A stretch of 64,000 nt of DNA from Chitinophaga sp. YR627 (GTDB taxonomy: Bacteria > Bacteroidota > Bacteroidia > Chitinophagales > Chitinophagaceae): assembly GCF_900114995.1 (NCBI RefSeq), contig NZ_FOUX01000004.1, positions 930,001-994,000 of the forward strand. Direction: 5' to 3'. The translations under genes and the position numbers were made by a program. Below the pieces are notes generated by a model that saw only the letters and a list, made by a program, of their open reading frames with translations, searched no databases and was not told the DNA's origin. How positions within the stretch are numbered: position 1 is the first letter of the stretch; every line of letters begins with the position of its first letter. Of the stretch, positions 17,132 through 26,900 are shown piece by piece.

Positions 17132-19027
17132 TTAGAAAGCAAAGCAGGAACAACCTAAAGCGCCCCAGAATGCTGTGTAGTTATTAACTGGCACCTCGCT
17201 CATACGTGCTTTATCATGGTCATGCGCATGCACCCCACAGCTACCTATACATTGATGTACAACAGCACTGATATCGGCAGCAGGAGCGGACGTATTTTTT
17301 GCAGAAGGCGCTTTGGCGCTTAGTCTGTTCGAACCGGGATAATAACCATTGTAAATAGCAACAGGAGACCAGTCAGGCAATACCGGGATCGCCGGTGGCG
17401 CCCATTGCTGGAAATCATCCTTCGCATATACAATGCGCCCACCTACGATGGTCAGCTCAGCTTCTATAGACTTGATCGCTTCATCCTCAACAGTGAAATA
17501 ATCACTGTCAAGTACTGTCAGATCTGCCAGCATCCCTGTTTTGATACAACCTTTTTTATGCTGTTCACTGGAAAACCATGCACTACCTTTTGTATAGAGT
17601 TCAAGTGCGGTTTCCCTGCTCAGTCGTTGCTGATTATCGTAGAGGGCTAGTCCGCCGACGGTCTTCCCGGCACTCAACCAGTACAAACCAATCCACGGAT
17701 TATAAGAAGATACGCGCGTAGCATCTGTACCTGCGCCAACCGGCACGCCCATATCCAGCATCTTCTTTACCGGTGGCGTCTGCGCGGCAGCAGCCTTACC
17801 ATATCTGTCAGTAAAATATTCTCCCTGAAAAGCCATTCTGCTCTGTATCGCGATACCACCTCCCAGTGCTTTTACCCTTTCTATATTTTTCTCATCGATC
17901 GTTTCTGCGTGATCAAAGATCCAGGATAATCCATCGAATGGAATATCCCTGTTCACTTTCTCAAATACATTCAGGAAACGGGTAATACTTTCATTATAAG
18001 TGGCATGTAAACGGAAGGGCCAGCGATTGGCGACCAGCAGTCGTACGACCCTTTCCAGCTCTTCTTCCATCACTTCAGGCAAATCTGGACGTGGGTTCAT
18101 AAAAGACTCAAAATCCGCCGCTGAGAACACCAGCATTTCACCCGCGCCATTATGCCGGTACATATCATCCCCCTGATGCAGCTTTACGGATTTCACCCAA
18201 CTATCAAAATCTTCTTCTTCATGTTTGGGCCGCTGCGTAAAAAGATTGTAGGCGATACGCACTGTCAGTTCACCACTTTGATGTAGTTCATCTATCACTT
18301 TATAATCATCCGGAAAGTTCTGAAATCCGCCACCTGCATCGATAACGCTGGTAATACCCAGGCGGTTCATTTCCCGCATATAATGACGGGAAGAGTTCAG
18401 CTGGTACTCGTATGACAATTTCGGTCCCTTCGCTAGTGTAGCGTACAGGATCGCCGCACTCGGAGATGCCAGTAGCAATCCTGTCGGCTCTCCGCTGACG
18501 GTACGCTGGATCCTGCCTCCTGGCGGATCAGGTGTATCCTTGGTATAACCAACGGCTTTCAGCGCGGCTCTGTTCAGCAATGCACTATTATACAGATGCA
18601 TGATAAATACCGGCGTATCAGGAGCGATGTCGTTGATCTCTTCCAGTGTCGGCATCCGTCTTTCGGCGAACTGAAACTCGCTCCATCCACCAATCACACG
18701 CACCCATTGCGGCGTAGGAGTACGGGCCACCTGTTCCTTCAACATCCTCAGTGCATCTGCCAGAGAGGGTACTCCATCCCAGCGCAGCTCCAGGTTATAA
18801 TTCAGGCCACCACGTATCAGGTGTGTATGAGAATCATTAATACCAGGAATAGTCCGCTTTCTTTTCAGATCGATCATCCTGGTACTGTCATCTGCATATT
18901 TCATTACAGTACTATCATCGCCCACTGCTACAAATTTGCCATCTCTGATAGCAACAGCTGTTGCAGTCGGCTGCTCGTGATCTACTGTATGGATGCTCCC
19001 GTTATAAAGTATTAAATCCGCTTTCAT
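17132..19027 (-). CDS. YtcJ-type metal-dependent amidohydrolase with Cys/His-rich tail
   Basis: This 631-residue protein has the amidohydrolase fold. An N-terminal beta segment (LILYNGSIHTVDHEQPTA) leads to the metal motif HTHL in NDSHTHLIRGG. A later FDHAETI and GAGTDATRVSSYNPW give the active-site His and Asp. The end of the domain has the usual GMLADLTVLDSDYFTVEDEAIKSIEA. YtcJ-like proteins are ~530-550 residues. Here an extra ~60-residue C-terminal tail carries CIGSC, HAHDHD and GCSCF, which could bind metal. The substrate of this family is mostly unknown. The gene is 15 bp from doxX and 143 bp from the isochorismatase-like gene in the same direction. Confidence 0.88.
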   Translation of the reverse strand: MKADLILYNGSIHTVDHEQPTATAVAIRDGKFVAVGDDSTVMKYADDSTRMIDLKRKRTIPGINDSHTHLIRGGLNYNLELRWDGVPSLADALRMLKEQVARTPTPQWVRVIGGWSEFQFAERRMPTLEEINDIAPDTPVFIMHLYNSALLNRAALKAVGYTKDTPDPPGGRIQRTVSGEPTGLLLASPSAAILYATLAKGPKLSYEYQLNSSRHYMREMNRLGITSVIDAGGGFQNFPDDYKVIDELHQSGELTVRIAYNLFTQRPKHEEEDFDSWVKSVKLHQGDDMYRHNGAGEMLVFSAADFESFMNPRPDLPEVMEEELERVVRLLVANRWPFRLHATYNESITRFLNVFEKVNRDIPFDGLSWIFDHAETIDEKNIERVKALGGGIAIQSRMAFQGEYFTDRYGKAAAAQTPPVKKMLDMGVPVGAGTDATRVSSYNPWIGLYWLSAGKTVGGLALYDNQQRLSRETALELYTKGSAWFSSEQHKKGCIKTGMLADLTVLDSDYFTVEDEAIKSIEAELTIVGGRIVYAKDDFQQWAPPAIPVLPDWSPVAIYNGYYPGSNRLSAKAPSAKNTSAPAADISAVVHQCIGSCGVHAHDHDKARMSEVPVNNYTAFWGALGCSCFAF

Positions 19028-19170
19028 GCTATTGTATTTGAACAGCTGATGCCGTTTATGCAGGACGCCCGCTAATCAGCCTGTAATGCGGAGGCACGCT
19101 ATATGTGCCTCCGGTACAGGCGCCCTGTCTTGTTGTATTGTGTGCAGTATAACTGCTATAAAAGATCTGA

Positions 19171-19836
19171 TTAGTGTTTCAGCATGTTGTGGCCGTATTG
19201 AATACCGATGCCATAAGCTCCTGAGTGTTTTTTCATCAGGGTAGTAACCGGTTCATAAGTACCAGTCCTTGCCCAGTCACGTTGCAGTTCCAGTACATAC
19301 TGTACGGATGTCATCGGGATTGCACCTGCCTGCACCATACGCTGTACCGCTCTTTCGTGCGCTTCAGCAGATACATCTCCGCAGGCATCAGTGATCACAT
19401 ATATTTCGTAACCTTCAGCGATTGCTGATAATGCCGGTCCTACGATACATACGCCTGTCCAGAGACCAGCCAGTACGATCTTCTTCTTTCCCTTACCTAC
19501 GATCGCTCTGTACGCGTTGATATCTTCCCATGTGTTCATGGAAGTTCTGTCGATATAGCCGGATGTTGCTTTAGGATAAGCCTCCTCCAGTTCCTGGAAT
19601 ACAGGTCCGCTGAAGCTGTCTTCTGCAACAGTCGTCACTACAGTCGGTACATTAAAAATTTTGGAGCCACCGGCAACCAGTGCTACGTTCTGGCGCAGTT
19701 CGAGGATATCGATATTCTTGGTAGCAAAGCCCATCTGACCTTCAAAATCGATCAGAACGAGTGTGTGGTTATCTGGTGTAAGTAATGCAGGTGATGGTTG
19801 AGCTTCTGCACCTGTGTGTTTAGTCGCATTAGACAT
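19171..19836 (-). CDS. Isochorismatase-like cysteine hydrolase (YcaC type)
   Basis: The 221-residue protein has the cysteine-hydrolase catalytic triad: D30 in LVLIDFE, a Lys in GKGKKKIVLAG (~115-119), and C130 in GLWTGVCIVG, preceded by the nonpolar cis-peptide context LAG. The absence of any carrier domain and the C-terminal AIPMTSVQYVLELQRDWAR resemble YcaC-type hydrolases of unknown substrate. It is the first gene of the minus-strand cluster that runs to 15548. A well-formed promoter lies 34-65 bp upstream. A role in detoxifying a small amide or in stress is inferred from its neighbours. Confidence 0.9.
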   Translation of the reverse strand: MSNATKHTGAEAQPSPALLTPDNHTLVLIDFEGQMGFATKNIDILELRQNVALVAGGSKIFNVPTVVTTVAEDSFSGPVFQELEEAYPKATSGYIDRTSMNTWEDINAYRAIVGKGKKKIVLAGLWTGVCIVGPALSAIAEGYEIYVITDACGDVSAEAHERAVQRMVQAGAIPMTSVQYVLELQRDWARTGTYEPVTTLMKKHSGAYGIGIQYGHNMLKH

Positions 19837-19869
19837 GATCTCTATAATTTAGTGTGTGAATTATGAGAT

Positions 19870-19901
19870 CAAAGGTATTTATGCGTAAGCGGGGCGGCAA
19901 T
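19870..19901 (-). promoter_or_regulatory. Bacteroidota-type promoter of the stress cluster
   Basis: On the minus strand TACCTTTG (complement of 19870-19877) matches the -7 consensus TAnnTTTG exactly. A TTG -33 element (complement of CAA at 19898-19900) lies 20 bp upstream, within the usual 19-21 bp spacing. Transcription would begin about 25 bp before the isochorismatase-like start codon. Confidence 0.65.
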
Positions 19902-20153
19902 TGCCATATGCCTTCAAATGTTGTATAAATTATCGAAGGGGCGGTTTAGGGTAATCACGTTCGTTTATCATAATGAACAGCAGATTATTCGCCGCAAAAT
20001 ATGTGGAGATTAAGTGTCTTTTTCACCCCAAAAAATTTGCGGATTGAAAATTATTCTGAAATTCCCCGCCCTACTTGTTATTTTTACTTACAACCTGATT
20101 AATTGAATGATTGTCAATTAACTCAACATAATAGAATCTTATCAACAGGTCCA

Positions 20154-22577
20154 ATGAAAATGAAAAAATTCGCCGGTAACCGTAGCCATTTCATGCTTTG
20201 TATTGCAATGCTCGGTCTTGGCACTCAAGCCTTCGCGCAGGTCAAAAAGACCTCCACTACTTCAGTTGTCTACAAAAATGCATCCGCACCAGTTGATGCC
20301 AGGGTGAAAGATCTCCTGAAAAGAATGACACTGGAAGAAAAGGTAGGCCAGCTCTGTACCTTGCTGGGATGGGAGATGTATGACAAAAAAGGCGACTCTG
20401 CAGGCGTCAGTGACAAGTTTAAATCTGTAATGTCCAAAAGGTATATCGGTAGCTTCTGGGCTACGCTGAGGGCCGATCCATGGACACAAAAGACATTAGT
20501 TACCGGCTTGTCGCCTAAACAGGCCGCTATCGCTACCAATGCCCTGCAAAAGTACATGATGGAAAATACCCGCCTGGGCATTCCATTGCTGCTGGCGGAA
20601 GAATGTCCGCATGGACATATGGCGATCGGAACGACCGTTTTTTCCACATCTATCGGTCAGGCCAGCACCTGGGACCCTGCCCTCATTCAGGAAATGGCAG
20701 GTGCCATTGCGAAAGAAGCACGTGTACAGGGCGCCCACATCGGTTATGGCCCTGTGCTGGACCTTGTACGTGAACCACGCTGGTCCAGACTGGAAGAAAC
20801 TTACGGGGAAGACCCATACCTGATCAGTCAGATGGGTATCTCTATGGTAAAAGGTTTCCAGGGTAATAGTATCGGTAGTGGCAGCAACGTCATTTCTACG
20901 CTGAAACACTTCACGGCTTATGGCTCTCCGGAAGGTGGTCACAATGGTGGTATTGCGCTGACAGGTCTGCGAGACCTGTATTCTTCCTACCTGCCTCCAT
21001 TCCAGGCAGCAGTGAAGGCCGGTGCACTCTCCATTATGGCTTCTTATAACTCTATTGATGGTATACCATGTAGTTCCAACAGCTTCCTGTTGAAAGATGT
21101 ACTGGTAAAACAATGGGGCTTCAGGGGTTTCTCTGTATCTGACCTCGGTGGCATTCCAGGTGTACGTTCTACACACCATGTAGCCGCAACGATGGAAGAA
21201 GCTGCTACGCTGGCCATTAACGCCGGATTGGATGCTGATCTGGGTGGCGAAGCATATGGTGATGCGCTGATCAAAGCAGTGAATAATAAGAAAGTTACAA
21301 TGGCAACCCTGGATACGGCAGTAGCACATGTACTCAGACTGAAATTCACCATGGGGCTCTTCGAGAATCCATATGTAGATGTTGATGTAGCAGAGAAAAC
21401 CGTAGGTACAGCAGCTAACAGGGCATTATCCAAACGTGTGGCAGCTGAATCTATCGTGCTGATGAAAAATGATAACAGTCTGCTCCCACTCCAAAAAACG
21501 ATCAAAAATCTGGCTGTAATAGGGCCTAACGCAGACAATATCTATAACCAGCTGGGTGATTATACCGCTCCGCAGCCACAGGAAAAAATAGTGACCGTAC
21601 TGGAAGGTATCAAGGCTAAAGTATCTCCTGATACCAAAGTAACCTATGTAAAAGGTTGCGCTATCCGTGACACGGCACACTCCAATATCAGTGCCGCTGT
21701 AGCTGCCGCTAAACAGGCAGATGCAGTCGTGATCGTACTCGGTGGTTCCAGCGCACGTGACTTCGAAACAACTTTCCAGAGCACAGGTGCCGCAGAAGTA
21801 AAAGCTGCTGAAGTAGCCGTAAGCGATATGGAAAGCGGTGAGGGTTATGACAGGGTGAGCCTGGATCTGATGGGCTTACAGTCAAAGTTGCTGGAAAGCA
21901 TCGTAGCGACTGGTAAACCAGTTGTACTGGTACTGATCGAAGGACGTCCACTCAATATCAACTGGGCGGCTAAAAACGTACCTGCAATCGTAAATGCGTG
22001 GTATCCTGGTCAGGAAGGTGGTAACGCTGTCGCGGATGTACTCTTCGGCGATTACAATCCTGCCGGCCGCTTACCGGTATCCATTCCTAAATCTGTGGGT
22101 CAGCTGCCGGTTTACTATAACTACAAAAGCGCCGCAAGACACGATTATGTTGAAATGGATGCTAAACCACTTTATAGCTTCGGTCACGGTCTGAGTTACG
22201 CCAGCTTTGAATACAAAGACCTGCAGTCAGATGTACAGGCTACTGGCAACACCCTGAAAGTAACGGTGAGTTTCAAACTGAAAAACACCAGTACTGTAGC
22301 AGGCGATGAAGTCGCACAGCTCTATATTCGTGACGATGCCAGCTCTGTAGTGACTGCTGTAAAACAGCTGAAGAAATTCCAGCGTATACACCTGGCACCA
22401 GGCGAACAAAAAGAAATTAAATTCGAACTCTCCCCCGATGATCTCAGACTGCTGAATGTTGATATGAAATGGGTAGTAGAACCAGGTACATTCACTATGA
22501 TGGTAGGAGCTTCTTCTGAAGATATCCGTTTGAATGGAAAATTTGAAGTGAAACAACAGGTGGTATGTAAATACTAA
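20154..22577 (+). CDS. bglX: Glycoside hydrolase family 3 beta-glucosidase, exported
   Basis: I set the start at 20154 because the signal peptide (MKMKKFAGN... AMLGLGTQAFAQ) begins there. An upstream in-frame ATG at 20103 would give a polar extension. The 807-residue protein has a GH3 N-terminal barrel (MTLEEKVGQLC; the substrate-binding KHFTAYG). The catalytic nucleophile is D330 in FSVSDLGG. A GH3 C-terminal domain follows (VLMKNDNSLLPL, VVIVLGG, AWYPGQEGGNAVADVLFGDYNPAGRLP), then a fibronectin-III-like end (VKNT-type strand, GDEVAQLYIRD). It would cleave terminal glucose or xylose from beta-linked oligosaccharides in the periplasm. No SusCD pair is adjacent, so it is not part of an obvious utilisation locus. 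The symbol reflects the closest characterised type only. Confidence 0.92.
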   Translation: MKMKKFAGNRSHFMLCIAMLGLGTQAFAQVKKTSTTSVVYKNASAPVDARVKDLLKRMTLEEKVGQLCTLLGWEMYDKKGDSAGVSDKFKSVMSKRYIGSFWATLRADPWTQKTLVTGLSPKQAAIATNALQKYMMENTRLGIPLLLAEECPHGHMAIGTTVFSTSIGQASTWDPALIQEMAGAIAKEARVQGAHIGYGPVLDLVREPRWSRLEETYGEDPYLISQMGISMVKGFQGNSIGSGSNVISTLKHFTAYGSPEGGHNGGIALTGLRDLYSSYLPPFQAAVKAGALSIMASYNSIDGIPCSSNSFLLKDVLVKQWGFRGFSVSDLGGIPGVRSTHHVAATMEEAATLAINAGLDADLGGEAYGDALIKAVNNKKVTMATLDTAVAHVLRLKFTMGLFENPYVDVDVAEKTVGTAANRALSKRVAAESIVLMKNDNSLLPLQKTIKNLAVIGPNADNIYNQLGDYTAPQPQEKIVTVLEGIKAKVSPDTKVTYVKGCAIRDTAHSNISAAVAAAKQADAVVIVLGGSSARDFETTFQSTGAAEVKAAEVAVSDMESGEGYDRVSLDLMGLQSKLLESIVATGKPVVLVLIEGRPLNINWAAKNVPAIVNAWYPGQEGGNAVADVLFGDYNPAGRLPVSIPKSVGQLPVYYNYKSAARHDYVEMDAKPLYSFGHGLSYASFEYKDLQSDVQATGNTLKVTVSFKLKNTSTVAGDEVAQLYIRDDASSVVTAVKQLKKFQRIHLAPGEQKEIKFELSPDDLRLLNVDMKWVVEPGTFTMMVGASSEDIRLNGKFEVKQQVVCKY

Positions 22578-22591
22578 ACTGGATTGTTATA

Positions 22592-22636
22592 AAATAAGAA
22601 AGGCCGCCAGCAAATAGTTGGCGGTCTTTCTTATTT
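22592..22636. terminator. Bidirectional intrinsic terminator
   Basis: Arms 22592-22609 and 22619-22636 form an 18-bp stem with a single mismatch or G-U pair and a 9-base loop. A/T-rich flanks give U-runs in both directions. It sits between the convergent GH3 and receiver-kinase genes and can serve both. Confidence 0.9.
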
Positions 22637-22645
22637 ATAAAGATA

Positions 22646-23938
22646 TTACTCCATCAAACTCATATTCACGGGCAACATCTGCTTCTCCGGTATCCCGATA
22701 ATAAACGTCGCACCATTATCAATCTCACTCATAGCGGTAATAAAACCATTGTGCTGCTCCATGATCTTTTTACAGATAGACAAGCCGATACCCGTTCCTT
22801 CTATCTCATGATAGCTGTGCAATCGCTTAAACACAACGAATATATCTTCGACATACTGACTCTCAAAACCAATACCATTATCAACGACAAAGATCTTGTA
22901 ATAATTACCATCCGGTCTTTCACGCAGATGTGGATCAGGAGAAGCGACCAGCTCTGCATAAATGCGCACCTCCGGTGAAACCTCTTTCTTACGAAACTTC
23001 AGCGCATTGCTGATCAGGTTGTAAAACACCTGCCGCATCAGAGTCGGTATTACCTGTATAGAAGGTAGTTTCTCGATCTTTATATTGGCACTGGACTGCT
23101 GTACTTTGATCTCCAGTTCTGTCAGTGCATCGCGCACCAGGTCATTCAGGTCACATACTGTAAAGTCGCCTCCCTGAATAGAGTGACGGGAAAAACGTAA
23201 CAGATCGCTCACCAGCTGTTGCATACGGATCGTTGCATTGGTGATCTTCTGCACATATTTATCAACGTCGCCCGCACTGCTCTTCTTCTGAAGGATCATA
23301 TCACTGAACACCCTGATCTTACGCAAAGGTTCCTGAAGGTCATGCGAAGCGATATAGGCAAACCTGTCCAGCTCTTCATTGACCGCTTTCAGGTGAATGT
23401 TATTCTGTAACAATTGCCTGTTCAATTCACGCACCTTTAACTCAGAGGCTTCTTTTTCTTCAATTTCCCGTTGCAGGGAAGCATTCGTATTCAACAGCTT
23501 CTGTTCCTGTGCAATGAGCGACTGTGTTTTACGGTACAGCTCAACGAACAAACCTACCTTTACCCGCAACAGTTCAGGGTTGATCGGCTTGTAGATAAAG
23601 TCCACAGCCCCCACTTTATATCCCTTAAAGATCGCCTCTTCCTCATGACTATGTGCCGTGATAAAGATGATCGGAATTTCTTTCAGTTTATCCCGCTGAT
23701 AGATCAGAGCTGCAGTTTCAAAGCCGTTCATATCAGGCATCTGCACATCCATCAGTATCAATGAAAAATCAAACTCCTTCAACAGAATCTTCAATGCAGC
23801 CCTGCCCGAGTTGGCTTTCACAATCGTATAGCTCTCCCTTTCCAGGATGGATTCAATCGACATCAAATTATCCAACCGGTCGTCAACAACTAATATTTTT
23901 ATTAAGTCCTGTTCGTGCAAAACTGTCTGATTTTTCAA
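22646..23938 (-). CDS. Receiver-histidine kinase hybrid (REC N-terminal)
   Basis: This 430-residue cytoplasmic protein starts with a receiver domain (~14-130; acidic pair in LVVDDR, phospho-acceptor D64 in ILMDVQMPD, K117 in IYKPINPE). A coiled coil (~140-190) follows, then a HisKA domain with H199 in ASHDLQEPLRKIRVF, and a HATPase (NLISNALKFRK, VVDNGIGFE, GTGIGLSICKKI). The gene lies 15 bp downstream of the giant hybrid kinase gene, so both are on one transcript. With an N-terminal receiver and its own kinase core it could accept phosphate from that kinase and signal further. The output partner is not visible. Confidence 0.92.
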   Translation of the reverse strand: MKNQTVLHEQDLIKILVVDDRLDNLMSIESILERESYTIVKANSGRAALKILLKEFDFSLILMDVQMPDMNGFETAALIYQRDKLKEIPIIFITAHSHEEEAIFKGYKVGAVDFIYKPINPELLRVKVGLFVELYRKTQSLIAQEQKLLNTNASLQREIEEKEASELKVRELNRQLLQNNIHLKAVNEELDRFAYIASHDLQEPLRKIRVFSDMILQKKSSAGDVDKYVQKITNATIRMQQLVSDLLRFSRHSIQGGDFTVCDLNDLVRDALTELEIKVQQSSANIKIEKLPSIQVIPTLMRQVFYNLISNALKFRKKEVSPEVRIYAELVASPDPHLRERPDGNYYKIFVVDNGIGFESQYVEDIFVVFKRLHSYHEIEGTGIGLSICKKIMEQHNGFITAMSEIDNGATFIIGIPEKQMLPVNMSLME

Positions 23939-23953
23939 ATGAATACGCTATTA

Positions 23954-26900
23954 CTATCTATACAACCATACCCGCATCAACGATAATAACTGATCTATTT
24001 TTAACGGTTTTGTAATATAATCTGAAGCACCGGCTTCCAGACACTTCTCTCTGTCACCCTTCATCGCCTTGGCCGTAACTGCAATAATAGGCAATGCACT
24101 GTTCTTATGCTCCCTTCTGATCTTCTGCATCGTCTCATAACCATCCATCTCCGGCATCATAATATCCATCAGCACAATATCGATATCACTATTTTCACTC
24201 AGGATATTCATGGCCTCTTTGCCACTTTCCGCTGTGATGGTATTGATATGGAAACGCTCAAAGGCAGTGGTCAGTGCAAACAGATTACGTACGTCATCAT
24301 CGACTACCAGCACATTTTTATGGATCAATACGTCTTTCTGTGAACGCAGATCTTCAATGAGTTTCTTCTTCTCTGGTGCCAGGAACTGGTGATTGATATG
24401 CAACTGCATGATCGTCTCTTCCAGCAACAGGTCCAATGAGTTAACGCCTTTCAGCAGTATTTTATTGGCATACTGTTTCAGTTTCGACCGCTCATTGTTT
24501 GTAAAGTCCTTCGCTGAATATACAATCACCGGCGTAGCATTATGCCTGTTGACTGTATTCATGTTCGCCACAAACTCAGCGCCATCAATATCGGGCAACA
24601 TATAGTCCGCAATGATACAATCATATAACGTACTATTCACCTTGTCAATAGCCGCCTTCCCATTTTCTACAAAGTCCATTTCGATTAACTCACCATTGTC
24701 CAGGATACGGGCAATCTGTGATGCATCCGGTTCATTGTCCTCTACGACAAGCACCTTCTTCGTCTTACGACTATCATGCTCCATGATACTGGTGAACAAT
24801 ATGTTCAGCGCTTCTGCTTTTAATGGCTTCAGATTGAAACTTCTCGCACCACGATGCATAGCCAGTAAACGGTTCTCTTCTCCGGATATCAGGTGAATCG
24901 GAATATGTCTTAAGTTAATATCATTTTTGAACAGGTCAAGCACCCTCCATCCACTGGCATCCGGCAATTTCACGTCCAGTGTAACTGCGATCGGGTTATA
25001 CTTGTTCGTCAGATCGAATACATCGCCGAAGCTGGTCGCTACCACTACTTTCAATCCCATCTCATGGGCCTTCTCCAGCATGATCTTGGCAAAACGCACA
25101 TCGTCTTCTACGATCAGTACGACCTTGTCTGATTCAATGATATGTGTTCTGTCGTCACCTATTTCGTTGATGATCTCATTCAGCCCTTCCAGTGTTTCAG
25201 GAAGCTTCGTCTGTACGACAGGCTGTACAAGACTGGTTTCATAGCTCTCTGGTAACTGGTATTGTCCTACAGTCAGGCTACTTTGTTTTTCACGTTTGAT
25301 AGCAGCCGGATTATACTGCAATGGCAGGAACAAAGTGAATATACTGCCTCTTCCAACTTCGCTTTCCAGTTCGATAGAACCACCCAGGAGGTCTGCCAGA
25401 CCACGGCTGATAGACAGCCCCAGACCAGTACCACCATACTTACGGCTGGTAGAACCCTCCGCCTGCTGGAATGCTTCGAAAATGATATTCTGTTTGTCTT
25501 TTGAAATACCGATACCCGTATCCCTGATCTCAAACGCGACCACTCTGTCCGCGCTGTCAAGGCTACCGTTCATCAGTCGCCAGTTACGTTTCGCTTCATA
25601 GATGCGGAGTTTTACTTCCCCTTTTTCTGTGAATTTGAACGCATTCGACAACAGGTTTTTCAGGATCTGGTTGAGACGCTGTACGTCTGTTTCCAGCGAC
25701 TGTGGCAGCTGTTCATCCATTTCAATACGGAAGCGCAGACTCTTACTCTCAGAGATATGTTTGAACGTAGTTTCCACAAAAGATACCACTTCGTTGAAAC
25801 GTACTTTGATAAAGTCCGTAGAGATATAGCCAGACTCGATCTTCGACAGGTCGAGAATGTCATTGATCAGCTGAATAAGGTCATCACCACAACTATGGAT
25901 GGTCTTCGCATAACGCACCTGTTTTTCATTCAGGTTACCATCATGGTTTTCATACAGCTGTTGCGCCAATATCAGTAATGAGTTCAATGGCGTACGTAAC
26001 TCATGTGACATATTTGCCAGGAACTCTGATTTATATTTCGATGTCAGCTGTAACTGTTCGGCTTTTTCCTCCAGTGATCTTCTTGCTTCTTCCACCTCTT
26101 TGTTCTTCTCTTCCACTTCATCCTTCTGTTTCACCAGCAGGTGCGCCTTATCCTGGAGTTCCTCGTTCGTTCTTCTCAGCTCATCCGCCAGTGACTGTGA
26201 CTGTTCCAGCAGATCTTCTGTTCTGGAGTTCGCCTCGATCGTGTTCAGTACGATACCGATACTTTCGGTCAACTGGCTCAGGAAGTCTAAGTGCGTCTGA
26301 CTGAAGGTATCAAAGGAAGCCAGTTCTATCACCGCTTTGATCTCCTGCTCAAACAATACCGGCAGTACGATCAGGTTCACCGGCGTAGCTTCACCCAGTC
26401 CGGAGCTGATCTTAATATAATTAGACGGTACGTTGGTCAGCAGGATACGTTCTTTCTCTACAGCACACTGACCTACGAGCCCCTGTCCGAGTGCAAACTC
26501 GCGGGATACGCTGACCTCGTTGCCGTATGCATATGCTGCAAATAATTTCAGTTTTGGATTCAGCAGGTTCTCTTCCTGTTCCAGGATATAGAACATACCT
26601 TTCTGTGCATTTACCACCTGGGCCAGCTCAGACAGGATACGACGGGTTACCGTATTCAGGTCTTTCTGTCCCTGCAGCATCTGCGTGAATTTAGCCAGGT
26701 TGGATTTCAACCAGTCCTGTTCCTGGTTACGCAGGGTTGTCTGTTTCAGGTTGGCGATCATCTGGTTGATGGTATCTTTCAGCTCTTCTACCTCACCTTT
26801 CGCTTCCACACGGATCATCTGGGTCAGATCACCCTTCGTTACCGCCGAAGCCACCGCCGAGATCGCACGTACCTGTGTGGTAAGGTTCTCTGCCAGCTGG

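Noticed and set aside
20103..20153. Upstream start for the GH3 gene
   Set aside because: It puts polar residues before the signal peptide; the start at 20154 gives a normal one.
20496..21329. 277-codon frame opposite the GH3 gene
   Set aside because: The forward frame has all GH3 motifs; the reverse product has no recognisable domain.
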